64,000 nt of DNA from NCBI GenBank assembly GCA_002421005.1, contig DIJC01000005.1, positions 1 to 64,000 on the forward strand, written 5' to 3'. The translations under genes and the position numbers were made by a program. The notes below the pieces were generated by a model, which did no database searches, was not told the DNA's origin, and worked only from the letters and a program-made list of their open reading frames with translations. This DNA is from Enterobacteriaceae bacterium UBA5654. Lineage in GTDB: Bacteria > Pseudomonadota > Gammaproteobacteria > Enterobacterales > Enterobacteriaceae. The number at the start of each line of letters is the position of its first letter. Positions within the stretch are counted from its first letter, which is position 1. Below, in pieces: positions 30,765-39,563 of the stretch.

Positions 30765-31206
30765 CTTATCTATCCTGTTGAATTTAAACTGCTCTGTTCA
30801 AAGCATAGGCAAATCTTATGATTTATTAAGAGAAAAGTCCTCTTTTTAACCTTTATTAAGGAAGTCGATCACATAAATTACCTTCAGGAGCATCTGCACT
30901 TAACGAGGGATAAAAAAATCAAGCTGTAAGCAAAAGTAAGCAACATATAGGGTTTCATCGGCTAAAAATATTATTTCCCCTGAAAGAAACCACCAGAATT
31001 TAAAAAACATCAAACCTTTTCATAGGGTTATTAATTGTAATTTTCGCTCAGCGAAACGGTAATAGTGAAACAAACGAAGCGGTAATTTAATTTTTATTAA
31101 AGTTTGACGCGAGTGTTTTTTGGACTAAATTTAAATACTGAAAGCAGTCGATATGCGTCATCAGTATCGATTATGTGTGTAACATAACGTACAGTGGAGA
31201 TATATT
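30765..31206. other. AT-rich gene-free region upstream of yciG
   Basis: No supported ORF in these 442 bases. The composition is strongly AT-rich with many A and T tracts, as expected of an H-NS-bound regulatory region; in other enterobacteria yciG is controlled by H-NS and RpoS. GTGGAG seven bases before the yciG ATG is its ribosome-binding site. Confidence 0.5.
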
Positions 31207-31386
31207 ATGGCTGAACATCGTGGTGGTTCCGGTAATTTTGCACAAGATCGTGATAAGGCCTCCGACGCTGGTCGTAAAGGCGGACAAAGCAGCGGCGGCG
31301 GTAGCGGCGGTAACTTTAAAGACGATCCGCAGAAAGCCTCTGAAGCAGGTAAAAAAGGCGGACAGAGCAGCGGGGGTAAAAAATAA
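31207..31386 (+). CDS. yciG: KGG-repeat stress protein YciG
   Basis: 59 residues, almost entirely polar. Two copies of the acidophilic/KGG repeat are visible, GGSGNFAQDRDKASDAGRKGG and GGNFKDDPQKASEAGKKGG, joined by a Ser/Gly linker. It matches E. coli YciG, an RpoS-dependent protein needed for swarming and linked to acid and thermal stress. In E. coli and Salmonella it heads yciGFE(katN); here only a yciE-type gene follows. Confidence 0.93.
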   Translation: MAEHRGGSGNFAQDRDKASDAGRKGGQSSGGGSGGNFKDDPQKASEAGKKGGQSSGGKK

Positions 31387-31454
31387 CCCTGTGATACCGA
31401 TCATTAATTAACCGTAATTACGATTAAAAAGTACATAATGACTATGGCTTTATT

Positions 31455-31476
31455 GGCGAGCCATCACTGGCTCGCC
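31455..31476. repeat. Perfect inverted repeat between yciG and yciE
   Basis: GGCGAGCCA and TGGCTCGCC arms around TCAC, without a following T-run. It could attenuate transcription or stabilise the yciG mRNA end. Confidence 0.6.
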
Positions 31477-31594
31477 ACATCCCCCACTTATCCACTTTCT
31501 TCGGCAATTTTGCTTGTTGTGTTAAGCATGTGATATACACCCAATTATATTTGCACTATCTGTACGGTAAATTAAATTTACTCGGAGAATACTC

Positions 31595-32104
31595 ATGGCT
31601 ACTCATCAAGAGAATTATCATGACTGGCTGCGTGACGCCCACGCTATGGAAAAACAGGCTGAATCTATGCTGGAGTCGATGTCCGGCAGAATCGATAATT
31701 ATCCAGACCTGCGTGCGCGCATTGAACAACACCTTGCCGAAACAAAACATCAAATTACTCTGCTGGAAGGCGTCATTGAGCGTAATAATATCTCTCGTTC
31801 AGTCGTTAAAGATTCGATGAGTAAAATGACCGCCTTTGGTCAGTCGGTTGGCGGTATCTTTACCTCTGATGAAATCGTAAAGGGCGCTATCAGCAGCTAT
31901 GTGTTCGAGCAGTTTGAAATTGCCTGCTATACCTCGCTGATTGCTGCCGCTGAAAAAGTGGGCGACAGCGAAGGCGTGGCGGTATTTAAAACCATTCTCG
32001 CGGAAGAAGAAGCGATGGCGAAATGGGCGCTCGATCACCTACCGGACGTCACGCAACAGTTTTTGCTACGTTCCGAAACACCGGGCGTTGAAGCTAAGAA
32101 GTAA
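31595..32104 (+). CDS. yciE: Ferritin-like DUF892 protein YciE
   Basis: 169 residues with the DUF892 four-helix ferritin-like fold. Helix segments carry the expected Glu/His pattern (HAMEKQAESMLESM, RIEQHLAETKHQI, EQFEIACYTSL, ILAEEEAMAKW). It is closer to E. coli YciE than to YciF, including the C terminus LRSETxGVEAKK. Function is unknown; such proteins appear in stress and iron contexts. It has its own ribosome-binding site (CTCGGAG) and probably its own promoter in the 208-base gap behind yciG. The yciF gene is absent. Confidence 0.88.
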   Translation: MATHQENYHDWLRDAHAMEKQAESMLESMSGRIDNYPDLRARIEQHLAETKHQITLLEGVIERNNISRSVVKDSMSKMTAFGQSVGGIFTSDEIVKGAISSYVFEQFEIACYTSLIAAAEKVGDSEGVAVFKTILAEEEAMAKWALDHLPDVTQQFLLRSETPGVEAKK

Positions 32105-32132
32105 TCCCCTGGGTTCACCCCGGACAAAGAGA

Positions 32133-32158
32133 AAAGGTCACGCAGATGCGTGACCTTT
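32133..32158 (+). terminator. Terminator of yciE
   Basis: AAAGGTCACGC and GCGTGACCTTT form a perfect 11-base stem with an AGAT loop, 28 bases after the yciE stop and followed by ATTTAT. Confidence 0.82.
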
Positions 32159-32804
32159 ATTTATGAGATTTAGTGAGCCTGACAGAAAACCACATCACAG
32201 GAGCCACCGGGTGTGTGGCCTCATACCCGCTAAACCAACCCTGCTGCCTGGTGTTGGCAAAAAGAGCAGAGTCAGGACAAATCTTACGCATATAAAATAT
32301 ATTATCAATCAAAACAATAATATTGATCGCCATAACCGATCAATTGTATAAATATCAATCAACTCTGGATCGCTCGCCTCCGGTGCCTGGAAGGATAGTT
32401 AGCATTGCAATAGATGAAAAGAATATAATTATTTCTTAGAGGTAGTGAGTTTTGTCGGGATAACAGGCTAAATGTAAAATCTGAAATCAGCAGAACTATT
32501 TAACGAAATGGGTTGGACTGACCCCGCGGAATATTCCAACTAACTACCAATCCATGGCGACGGGGCCAGTGGGCGAAATAATATAGATTTCATTACTGTT
32601 ATTTTTAGCACTGCGTGCTTAGAGGGCAATCCAAAAATCAATAACCAATATGCTTAATTTTTTTGCCTGAATAAGCATCAATTCGCTGAAGGTATCGCCA
32701 GACGTAATTATCAGGGATACGACGATATCATTATATTCATTACAATAAAGATAGCGCTGAATTAACTTCAGGTACCCGGTGGCGGTACCTGAAGGGGAAG
32801 AAGA
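32159..32804. other. Gene-free AT-rich stretch with a palindrome at its end
   Basis: I see no supported gene in about 645 bases. All frames are broken by frequent stops. Near the right end CTTCAGGTACC and GGTACCTGAAG form an 11-base inverted repeat around CGGTGGC (about 32768-32796), which probably ends transcription of the minus-strand gene at 32805, though it lacks a T-run. The stretch could be the remains of a lost gene, but nothing recognisable is left. Confidence 0.5.
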
Positions 32805-32945
32805 TTACTTATTTTTGTAGGGATCTTGTTTGTGGTCCTGGCTGCTATCGCGCGTGCGCGGAACTTCACCATGCTCTTTCGGACTGCCAGTAACCGGACG
32901 ATCGTCTTCTTTCTTACGTGGGTCTTGCGTGTTGCGCTCTGTCAT
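32805..32945 (-). CDS. Small highly hydrophilic protein
   Basis: 46 residues, with over half charged or Asp/Asn/Gln/Lys/Arg, no Cys, no hydrophobic segment; it is predicted to be disordered. AGAGGA lies eight bases before the ATG at 32945, which is why I prefer it to the ATG 20 codons upstream. I do not know a named family. Proteins of this composition are often RpoS-dependent desiccation or osmotic-stress proteins, which would fit the neighbouring yciG, but that is inference. Confidence 0.65.
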   Translation of the reverse strand: MTERNTQDPRKKEDDRPVTGSPKEHGEVPRTRDSSQDHKQDPYKNK

Positions 32946-33087
32946 CTTATTTCCTCTTTTCGCGTTCAGTCCGTTAAGCCTGGAAGAAAAGATACGTTTT
33001 AACAAGGCAATGTTTCACTGTTCCAGAGGATTAAGCGGCGCATCCCGCGGCGACCCAAAAAAGTAAGGCGCTCATTGAGCGCCTTAC

Positions 33088-33423
33088 TTACCAGGTCAGC
33101 GTGCGCCTTTTCCAGACGGTGACATTTTTCTTCTTCTCGCGCTCCGTCAGCGCTTTATAAATGCCAAGCCAGACCGCCAGCGATAACAGCAGACCCACCA
33201 CGCCAAGAAGCCACGTATGGTTCGTAAACGCCGCTGACAGTAAAAAAACAAGCAGCAGTACCGCCGCTACGATGGAGGCCAGCAATCTTATTTTTAAACG
33301 CGCCTCTCGTGAAACATAGTTATTTATTTTATGCGCATGGCAATGTTCACAAGCCTCGGCGTCGGCGGCAATCAGCTCATTACATGAAGGGCACCGAGTA
33401 TCGTCAATGTGTTTCTCTGTCAT
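33088..33423 (-). CDS. Zinc-ribbon membrane protein of unknown function
   Basis: 111 residues. The N terminus carries two Cys knuckles, CPSC (residues 11-14) and CEHC (25-28), forming a short zinc ribbon. Two membrane helices follow (about 46-65 and 70-90), then a basic tail. GGGAGAG lies before the ATG. The function is not known; zinc-ribbon plus two-span proteins are common, uncharacterised inner-membrane proteins. Confidence 0.7.
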   Translation of the reverse strand: MTEKHIDDTRCPSCNELIAADAEACEHCHAHKINNYVSREARLKIRLLASIVAAVLLLVFLLSAAFTNHTWLLGVVGLLLSLAVWLGIYKALTEREKKKNVTVWKRRTLTW

Positions 33424-33985
33424 AATTCTCTCCCGATGTTATGAGTTGCTTTTAAAAGGGAACTCAATACTACATTTTTTTTGCTGCGCTTTTTTCAGAA
33501 GCGCACGAAAGGCAAATAAATGTATTTCATTGCAAGAGCACGACAATAGCTGTTAAAAATTAAATACAGTTTCCAGAACAACGGGTTAGTAGTATTACCC
33601 GTTTAAAATAACTCACTACAGAGACGCATTTTTAAGAAATATCTAACTTTTCAATACGTTATTTAGCACGCTTTTAGTAAGCCGCATATAACACTGGCAT
33701 TGTAAATTGATTTTCAGGTAAACGTCCAATACCTTTTTTAAGCATAATGTGCTCGCCTTTAACTAAGCCAGTAAAACAAAGCGGCGCATTGTTTCGTTTG
33801 AAGGGAAAACAAAAGCCGGAGAGAATCCGCTAAAATGCCGCCTGCACAAGCGCGCAGGCGATTTCAGGCAATTAAAGGTAGCTTGCCGAACGGCGCGTCT
33901 CTATGCTAAAACATTATCTTTATAGATTAATCTGATATTAAAGATAAGCCTGGTTATAGCGCTTTGATTTTACCTGGAGAAGATA
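33424..33985. other. Intergenic regulatory region upstream of the yoaK operon
   Basis: No supported ORF in 562 bases. A GC-rich stem-loop lies at about 33839-33860 (CGCCTGC and GCAGGCG arms). Closer to the gene a nested palindrome at 33914-33947 has TTATCTTTA and TAAAGATAA arms around AGATTAATCT. GGAG lies seven bases before the ATG at 33986. Confidence 0.55.
33914..33947. promoter_or_regulatory. Nested palindrome, candidate operator or RNA hairpin
   Basis: A perfect 9-base inverted repeat (TTATCTTTA, TAAAGATAA) encloses a perfect 10-base palindrome (AGATTAATCT), centred about 55 bases upstream of the 51-residue membrane protein gene. Such dyads are typical operators, but the binding protein is unknown. 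Confidence 0.45.
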
Positions 33986-34141
33986 ATGTCCACGTTTGCG
34001 ATTATTGCGATCCCATTTCTGGTCGTTTCAGTGGTTTTTCTGACGTTGGCCGCTACGCTGCGTAAGCCGGTATGGTTTATTCTCGGTGGCGTATTTCTGG
34101 CATCATCAATGGTCAACGCCGTTATCGCGATGGCGCAGTAA
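33986..34141 (+). CDS. Small membrane protein (51 residues)
   Basis: 51 residues, begins MSTFAIIAIPFLVVS, with two hydrophobic stretches (about 3-22 and 29-48) separated by LRKP. It is predicted to span the inner membrane twice. GGAG seven bases upstream supports the start. It is followed 25 bases later by yoaK on the same strand. I cannot assign a name. Confidence 0.75.
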   Translation: MSTFAIIAIPFLVVSVVFLTLAATLRKPVWFILGGVFLASSMVNAVIAMAQ

Positions 34142-34166
34142 TCTTACACACTGGCACAGAGGCTTT

Positions 34167-34265
34167 ATGAGAATTGGCATCCTTTTCCCGGTGATGGTGT
34201 TTATCGTCGCCGTGGCGTTTTTAACCTGGTTTGTGGTGGGTGGCTACGCCACGCCCGGCTCCTGA
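34167..34265 (+). CDS. yoaK: Small membrane protein YoaK (32 residues)
   Basis: 32 residues with the E. coli YoaK pattern: MRIGI, FPV, a hydrophobic core, and GGYAxPG at the C terminus. It is a single-span inner-membrane small protein with no assigned function. CAGAGG precedes the ATG. It is flanked by the 51-residue membrane protein and a GNAT gene, probably as one operon. Its K-12 companion yoaJ is 22 kb away in this window. Confidence 0.85.
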   Translation: MRIGILFPVMVFIVAVAFLTWFVVGGYATPGS

Positions 34266-34277
34266 CGGATTGTTTTT

Positions 34278-34808
34278 ATGACGTTAACCACCGCCCGCCT
34301 GCGGCTAAGCGCCTTAACGCCTGAGGATGCTGACGATCTTTATCGCATCTATGGCGACCCGCAAACTCATACATTTAATCCTGCCGGTCCCTGGCCGAGT
34401 CTGGCATTTGCGCAGCAGAAACTGCACGCATGGATTGAGGAATATCAGCAGCATGGCTACGGGCACTGGTCGATTGCCTGGCGCGATGCGCCCGCACGTA
34501 TTATTGGCTTTGCCGGGATCTCGCCGCGGGAGCTGGAGGGCATACCGGTGCTAAACCTCGGCTATCGCCTGGCACCGGAAGCCTGGGGTAAAGGGGTAGC
34601 CAGCGAATTTTGCGATTTTGCCTTACGGCACGCCTTTACCACCTGCGACCTGCAGGAGATCACCGCCGTTGTCAGACCCCTGCACTACGCCTCCCGGCGG
34701 GTGCTGGAAAAATCAAGCCTGATCAAAACCGGCACGGTTAATGACATCGCCGACGCAGAACCGAGCCTGGTGTACCGACTGACGCAACAGCAGTGGAATA
34801 AGCGCTAA
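34278..34808 (+). CDS. GNAT acetyltransferase (RimJ/RimL type)
   Basis: 176 residues with an N-acetyltransferase fold of the Acetyltransf_3 kind. The start TTARLRLSALTPEDADDLY is typical of the RimJ/RimL branch. Strand 4 (LNLGYRLAPEAWGKGVASE) carries the pyrophosphate-binding loop (Q/R-x-x-G-x-G variant), and RRVLEK is the usual helix. The substrate is unknown. It starts 12 bases behind yoaK, so it is likely cotranscribed. Confidence 0.82.
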   Translation: MTLTTARLRLSALTPEDADDLYRIYGDPQTHTFNPAGPWPSLAFAQQKLHAWIEEYQQHGYGHWSIAWRDAPARIIGFAGISPRELEGIPVLNLGYRLAPEAWGKGVASEFCDFALRHAFTTCDLQEITAVVRPLHYASRRVLEKSSLIKTGTVNDIADAEPSLVYRLTQQQWNKR

Positions 34809-34815
34809 CGCTTTA

Positions 34816-35406
34816 TCAACGCGCAAATGGATCGTTACCCGCCTCTTCATTCCACAGGTATTCCATCCTTCCGGCGATATCCAGCGCCTGCTCGCGTCCC
34901 CGCAAATCCGCCACCACCTGTAGAGCCATATCGATCCCCGCGCTGATGCCGGACGAGGTATAAAACTTGCCGTCCTGCACCCAGCGCGCCCGGTGCTGCC
35001 AGATGACACGGTCATTCAGCGACGTCACCCAATCGAATGCGCGCTTGTTGCTGGTGGCTTTGAGGCCATCCAGCAAGGACGTGCGGGCCAGAAGTGCGGA
35101 GCCGGTACAGACGCTCATACAGAGCGCGGAGCGTTCCACAAGGTGCTGTAACCACCTCAGCCAGTCGGCATCCCCGGACAAGGGACGTGTCCCCTGCCCG
35201 CCGGGGATCAGTAACGCCTCATAATGCGCGGCATCCGCTATGTCGGTTTGAACCATCACGCCCTGCGAACTTCTCACCTCTCCACCGTGGCGCGATAAAA
35301 AGCGCAGTTGGCATTGCGGTAAGCAGCCAAAAACCTCGACGGGTCCCATCGCATCCAGCGTTTCAAAATCATCAAACAGCAGTACAGAAACGATAGCCAG
35401 GGTCAT
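34816..35406 (-). CDS. DJ-1/PfpI family protein
   Basis: 196 residues with a class I glutamine-amidotransferase-like fold. The nucleophile elbow is in MSVCTGSALLA (Cys about residue 97), preceded by a LLIPGGQG loop (about 66-73) and followed by TSSGISAGIDMAL. This pattern is shared with isonitrile hydratase and the sensor part of some AraC regulators; the DNA-binding part is absent. AAGGAAAAA precedes the ATG. The substrate cannot be assigned. It converges on the preceding GNAT gene with a 7-base gap. Confidence 0.82.
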   Translation of the reverse strand: MTLAIVSVLLFDDFETLDAMGPVEVFGCLPQCQLRFLSRHGGEVRSSQGVMVQTDIADAAHYEALLIPGGQGTRPLSGDADWLRWLQHLVERSALCMSVCTGSALLARTSLLDGLKATSNKRAFDWVTSLNDRVIWQHRARWVQDGKFYTSSGISAGIDMALQVVADLRGREQALDIAGRMEYLWNEEAGNDPFAR

Positions 35407-35518
35407 ACGTTTTTCCTTCTGTTAAGGCGCAATACACTTTTTGGCAGTTGCACACCGGTGCGGTAATGATATTCTGCCCGGCGACGCTGGAAAAATACCA
35501 TTAATGTATGAGGGAAGT

Positions 35519-36013
35519 ATGAATAAATTACGTGTGGCGCAGGGAATAACATTAAGGCCGATCGAAAAAAATGAATTCGCGTCTTTTGTGACGTATTTTA
35601 TCGAAGATTATACCGCTGAGATCGTCACCAACTACCGTCTTTCTGAACCGGACGCGCGGGCGCAGGCCATCCGGGATGTGGAACAAAGTTTTCCCGACGC
35701 GGAAAGAACGCCGGATCAGATCGTACTCTGTATTATGTTTCAGCAGGACGACACCGAACATCATGTCGGGTATATCTGGTATAAAGCAGACACGGTGCTG
35801 AAGTCTGTCTATATTAATGATTTCTATCTGTTTGAAGCTTCCAGAAATAAAGGGTTTGGCAGTGCCGCAATGAAAGCGCTGGAGAATAAACTCTCCCAGG
35901 AAGGTTTTACCCAGATGAAACTCAGAGTGGCGCAAGGTAATGAGCACGCCAGGCATCTTTATTCCGCGAATGGCTTTAGCGTCACCGGAATTAATATGAA
36001 TAAACTGCTGTAA
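35519..36013 (+). CDS. GNAT acetyltransferase
   Basis: 164 residues. The GNAT core is clear: YINDFYLFEASRNKGFGSAAMKALE (about residues 100-125) contains the acetyl-CoA-binding R-N-K-G-F-G loop, and LRVAQGNEHARHLYSANGF is the strand 5 / helix 4 region. The substrate is unknown; it may be an antibiotic, an amine or a protein N terminus. ATG at 35519 has AGGGAAG just upstream. Composition is more AT-rich than the flanking core genes. Confidence 0.82.
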   Translation: MNKLRVAQGITLRPIEKNEFASFVTYFIEDYTAEIVTNYRLSEPDARAQAIRDVEQSFPDAERTPDQIVLCIMFQQDDTEHHVGYIWYKADTVLKSVYINDFYLFEASRNKGFGSAAMKALENKLSQEGFTQMKLRVAQGNEHARHLYSANGFSVTGINMNKLL

Positions 36014-36112
36014 GCCAGCCCCCTGAAGAATAGCCAAAAGCGCCCCAGTGAAAAAAACGGGACGCGGATTCAGCTATATAAGAATGAGAGGTCATTCTGT
36101 CTTTTCAACCCG

Positions 36113-36559
36113 TCACTGCGCCCAGTCCGGCTTATTAAGGATGTGGTCCTGCCAGTCGAGAACGTCGGATTCGCGCACCGCGATATGCCGTACTGAAATG
36201 CGCTCGCCGTGCATCGCCGCTTTCGAACCGGTTAACAGAGGATGCCAGCGCGGAAGATCTTTTCCTTCCGCCAGCAGCCGGTAAGCGCAGGTGTGCGGCA
36301 ACCATTCAAAGGTGGGCAGGTTTTCGCGGGTCAGCTTGATGCAATCCGGCTCGTACTCAAAACGGCGCTCGTAGTTGCGGCACTGGCAGGTTTTGATATT
36401 CAGCTGGCGGCAGGCAACGTTAGTGAAGTAAATCTCATCGGTGTCTTCGTCCATCAGCTTATGCAGGCAGCACTGACCACAGCCGTCACAGAGCGATTCC
36501 CACTCTGCGTCGGTCATTTCGTCGAGGGTTTTGCACTGCCAGAAGGGTAAATTGCTCAT
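36113..36559 (-). CDS. ycgN: UPF0260 protein YcgN
   Basis: 148 residues, matching E. coli YcgN. Cys clusters CDGCGQCC (about residue 25-32), [14 protein letters not shown] and a later single Cys suggest a bound Fe-S cluster or zinc (YkgJ/Fe-S oxidoreductase-like family). Function is unknown. ATG at 36559 is chosen; a GTG four codons earlier is also possible. It heads the E. coli-like order ycgN, ycgM, ycgL, minC. Confidence 0.92.
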   Translation of the reverse strand: MSNLPFWQCKTLDEMTDAEWESLCDGCGQCCLHKLMDEDTDEIYFTNVACRQLNIKTCQCRNYERRFEYEPDCIKLTRENLPTFEWLPHTCAYRLLAEGKDLPRWHPLLTGSKAAMHGERISVRHIAVRESDVLDWQDHILNKPDWAQ

Positions 36560-36653
36560 AAAGACGTCCACGATTGAGATCCAGGGGGCACCTTATAACC
36601 ACTCTGGCACCCGGATGCAAGTTTTGCCGCCAGGATAAGGCGGCAAGCGAGAG

Positions 36654-37313
36654 TTACAGTACGCGGGTGGTCAGCGTTTTGCCGTCGAAATTCACTTCCA
36701 GTTCATCGCCGCTTTGCAGCGGGCCAACGCCGTCCGGGGTGCCGGTCAGAATGATGTCGCCCGCTTTCAGGGTGAAGAAGCGCGTCATATAGGCGATAAG
36801 CGGCACGATTTTGTGGATCATATCCGCCGTGTTGCCCTGCTGACGCACCTGGCCGTTCACTTTCAGCCCCAGCGAGGTCGCCTGCGGATCGCCGCTGAAT
36901 TCGCTTACCGGGATAAAACCGGAAATCGGGCAGGAGTTATCGAAACCTTTCGCTTTTTCCCACGGCTGCCCTGCTTTTTTCATTTTGCCCTGTACGTCGC
37001 GCAGGGTAAGGTCGAGCGCTACGCCGTAACCGGCAATCGCCTGGGCGACGTGTTCTTCTGACGCCTGGCGCAGCGTCGCGCCGATCAGTACCGCCAGCTC
37101 AACCTCATGATGCACCGAACCATGTCCTGCCAGCAGCGCCAGCGGCTGGTGAATATCACACAGCGCCGTTTCCGGCTTGATGAACAGAACCGGTTCTTCC
37201 GGCGTTGCACTGCCCATCTCTTTAATGTGTTTCGCGTAATTACTGCCTACGCAGACGACTTTGCTAACCGGGTAGTCCAGCAGAGCGCCCTGCCAGTTAT
37301 GATGCTGATACAT
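36654..37313 (-). CDS. ycgM: Fumarylacetoacetate hydrolase family protein YcgM
   Basis: 219 residues of the FAHD family (FAHD1-like acylpyruvase/oxaloacetate decarboxylase type). Metal ligands are in HHEVELAVLIG (about residue 68-78) and the GY(G)VALDLTLRD segment; GDIILTGTPDGVGPL near the C terminus is the family hallmark. It probably cleaves acylpyruvates or decarboxylates oxaloacetate with Mg2+. GGAAAG precedes the ATG. Confidence 0.92.
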   Translation of the reverse strand: MYQHHNWQGALLDYPVSKVVCVGSNYAKHIKEMGSATPEEPVLFIKPETALCDIHQPLALLAGHGSVHHEVELAVLIGATLRQASEEHVAQAIAGYGVALDLTLRDVQGKMKKAGQPWEKAKGFDNSCPISGFIPVSEFSGDPQATSLGLKVNGQVRQQGNTADMIHKIVPLIAYMTRFFTLKAGDIILTGTPDGVGPLQSGDELEVNFDGKTLTTRVL

Positions 37314-37349
37314 GCTTTCCCCTGTAGTTAATCAAATATTCGATGGAGG

Positions 37350-37625
37350 TTATTTTTTGTCGGATTCCGCCAGATGCTGCTTAAGTAGATTCTCAGGTGG
37401 CGGCGGAAGCTGCAAATAATAGCCCTGCTCAGTTAACGCCTGTTTCACTTTCTCCAGATCCGCGCTCACCAGCTGCTTGCGGCCGTCGAGCGGGAGGAGC
37501 ATAGCCAGCTGCGGCTTGCCAAACCCTGCCATCAGCTCGGCCGGGACGCGCGAAAAATCGTCCCTTTTTTCGACATAAAGATAGGTTTGCTCTCGTCGGG
37601 TACTTCTGTAGATCACACAAAACAT
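37350..37625 (-). CDS. ycgL: YcgL domain protein
   Basis: 91 residues. E. coli YcgL (DUF709) has the same alpha/beta YcgL domain: MFCVIYRS at the start, DQxYLYVxKxDDFSRVP, LDGRK and [10 protein letters not shown]. Function is unknown. ATG at 37625 is the domain start; in-frame extensions run back into the minC promoter region. It is divergent from minC across 125 bases. Confidence 0.92.
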   Translation of the reverse strand: MFCVIYRSTRREQTYLYVEKRDDFSRVPAELMAGFGKPQLAMLLPLDGRKQLVSADLEKVKQALTEQGYYLQLPPPPENLLKQHLAESDKK

Positions 37626-37750
37626 ACTTTTGCTCTGAATTAACGGGAAGGTGACTTGCCTCAATATAATAGTGACTATAACATGCCAGAGAGTCTTCGG
37701 AATATCATCCCATCTCGGGGATGGTAAAAAGCAAATTGAGTAAGGCCAGG

Positions 37751-38449
37751 ATGTCAAACACGCCAATCGAACTTAAAGGAAGTAGTTTCACCTTATCAGT
37801 GGTTCATTTGCATGAGGCAAAGCCGGAAGTTATTCGTCAGGCGTTAGAAGACAAAATCGCTCAGGCACCGGCGTTTTTACGTCATGCCCCCGTTGTGGTG
37901 AATGTGAGTACGCTTACGGCACCCGTCGACTGGTTATCCATTCAGAAAGCCATCGCTGCAACGGGCCTGCGAATTATCGGCGTGAGCGGTTGTAAGGACC
38001 CTGCCCTGAAAGCAGAAATTGACAGAGCAGGCTTTCCTTTACTAACTGAAGGTAAAGAAAAAGTCGTTCGCCCTGCCCCTGTTGAAGAGCAGGCACCACC
38101 AGCGGCGGTGACGCCCATCACAAAAACGCGATTAATTGACGTTCCGGTGCGTTCTGGCCAGCGCGTCTACGCACCGCAATGTGATTTGATTGTAACCAGT
38201 CACGTCAGCGCAGGCGCAGAATTAATTGCCGATGGAAATATCCACGTTTATGGCATGATGAGAGGCCGCGTCCTCGCAGGTGCCAGCGGTGATAAAGAAG
38301 CACAAATATTTTGTACGCACCTGACGGCGGAATTGATATCCATCGCGGGTGAGTACTGGCTGAGCGATCAAATCCCGGCCGAATTTTATGGCAAAGCCGC
38401 GCGTTTACGTCTGGCGAATGATGCTTTGTCGATCGAACCCTTAAATTAA
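37751..38449 (+). CDS. minC: Septum-site inhibitor MinC
   Basis: 232 residues. The N-terminal domain (1-100) inhibits FtsZ assembly; a Pro/Ala linker (about 105-125) leads to the C-terminal beta-helix domain ([16 protein letters not shown] and [19 protein letters not shown]) that dimerises and binds MinD. ATG at 37751 matches the E. coli start. First gene of minCDE. Confidence 0.97.
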   Translation: MSNTPIELKGSSFTLSVVHLHEAKPEVIRQALEDKIAQAPAFLRHAPVVVNVSTLTAPVDWLSIQKAIAATGLRIIGVSGCKDPALKAEIDRAGFPLLTEGKEKVVRPAPVEEQAPPAAVTPITKTRLIDVPVRSGQRVYAPQCDLIVTSHVSAGAELIADGNIHVYGMMRGRVLAGASGDKEAQIFCTHLTAELISIAGEYWLSDQIPAEFYGKAARLRLANDALSIEPLN

Positions 38450-38471
38450 TCCCTTTTAACAAGGAATTTTT

Positions 38472-39284
38472 ATGGCACGCATTATTGTAGTTACATCGGG
38501 TAAAGGGGGCGTGGGCAAGACCACCTCCAGCGCGGCCATCGCTACAGGTTTGGCCCAGAAGGGTAAAAAAACCATCGTTATCGATTTCGATATCGGCTTA
38601 CGTAACCTTGATTTAATCATGGGCTGCGAACGCCGTGTGGTGTACGACTTCGTTAACGTGATTCAGGGTGACGCGACGCTGAATCAGGCCATGATCAAAG
38701 ATAAGCGCACGGAAAACCTCTATATTCTCCCGGCGTCGCAAACCCGTGATAAAGACGCGTTGACCCGCGAAGGCGTGGAAAAAGTGCTCGAAGAGCTGAA
38801 AGCGATGGAGTTTGATTTCATCGTCTGCGACTCTCCGGCAGGGATCGAAACCGGTGCTCTGATGGCGCTCTACTTCGCTGATGAAGCGATCATTACCACT
38901 AACCCGGAAGTGTCATCGGTGCGCGACTCCGATCGCATTCTCGGTATTCTCGCCTCTAAATCTCGCCGGGCAGAAAATGGTGATGAACCGATCAAAGAAC
39001 ATCTGCTGCTGACCCGTTATAACCCAGGGCGCGTTAACAGAGGTGATATGTTAAGCATGGAAGACGTACTGGAGATCCTGCGCATCAAGCTGGTTGGCGT
39101 GATCCCGGAAGACCAGTCCGTCCTGCGCGCTTCCAACCAGGGGGAGCCTGTCATTCTGGACACCATTTCAGATGCGGGCAAAGCATACGCTGATACGGTA
39201 GACCGCCTGTTGGGAGAAGAACGCTCTTTCCGCTTCGTCGAAGAAGAGAAGAAAGGTTTCCTCAAGCGCCTGTTCGGAGGATAA
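38472..39284 (+). CDS. minD: Septum-site ATPase MinD
   Basis: 270 residues. A deviant Walker A motif SGKGGVGKTT (residues about 8-17) is present, and a C-terminal amphipathic helix (KKGFLKRLFGG) targets the membrane when ATP is bound. MinD recruits MinC to the poles and is released by MinE. It lies 22 bases after minC with AAGGAA upstream. Confidence 0.98.
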   Translation: MARIIVVTSGKGGVGKTTSSAAIATGLAQKGKKTIVIDFDIGLRNLDLIMGCERRVVYDFVNVIQGDATLNQAMIKDKRTENLYILPASQTRDKDALTREGVEKVLEELKAMEFDFIVCDSPAGIETGALMALYFADEAIITTNPEVSSVRDSDRILGILASKSRRAENGDEPIKEHLLLTRYNPGRVNRGDMLSMEDVLEILRIKLVGVIPEDQSVLRASNQGEPVILDTISDAGKAYADTVDRLLGEERSFRFVEEEKKGFLKRLFGG

Positions 39285-39287
39285 GTT

Positions 39288-39554
39288 ATGGCATTACTCG
39301 ACTTTTTTCTGTCACGGAAAAAGAATACGGCTAACATCGCTAAAGAGCGATTACAGATTATTGTTGCGGAACGTCGTCGTAGCGACGCCGAGCCACATTA
39401 CCTGCCGCAGCTTAAACGCGATATTCTGGAAGTGATTTGCCGTTATGTGCAGATCGACCCTGAAATGGTCACCGTGCAACTGGAACAGAAAGGGGATGAT
39501 ATCTCCATTCTGGAACTGAACGTCACTCTGCCTGAAGCGGAAGAGTCAAAGTAG
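39288..39554 (+). CDS. minE: Topological specificity factor MinE
   Basis: 88 residues, as in E. coli. The N-terminal membrane-targeting segment ([14 protein letters not shown]), the anti-MinCD helix ([13 protein letters not shown]) and the topological domain are all present. It stimulates the MinD ATPase and sets up the pole-to-pole oscillation. It starts three bases after minD. Confidence 0.98.
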   Translation: MALLDFFLSRKKNTANIAKERLQIIVAERRRSDAEPHYLPQLKRDILEVICRYVQIDPEMVTVQLEQKGDDISILELNVTLPEAEESK

Positions 39555-39563
39555 CCGCATCCT

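Noticed and set aside
32159..32804. Possible CRISPR or repeat array in the long AT-rich gap
   Set aside because: No regularly spaced repeats; only one isolated palindrome at its right end.
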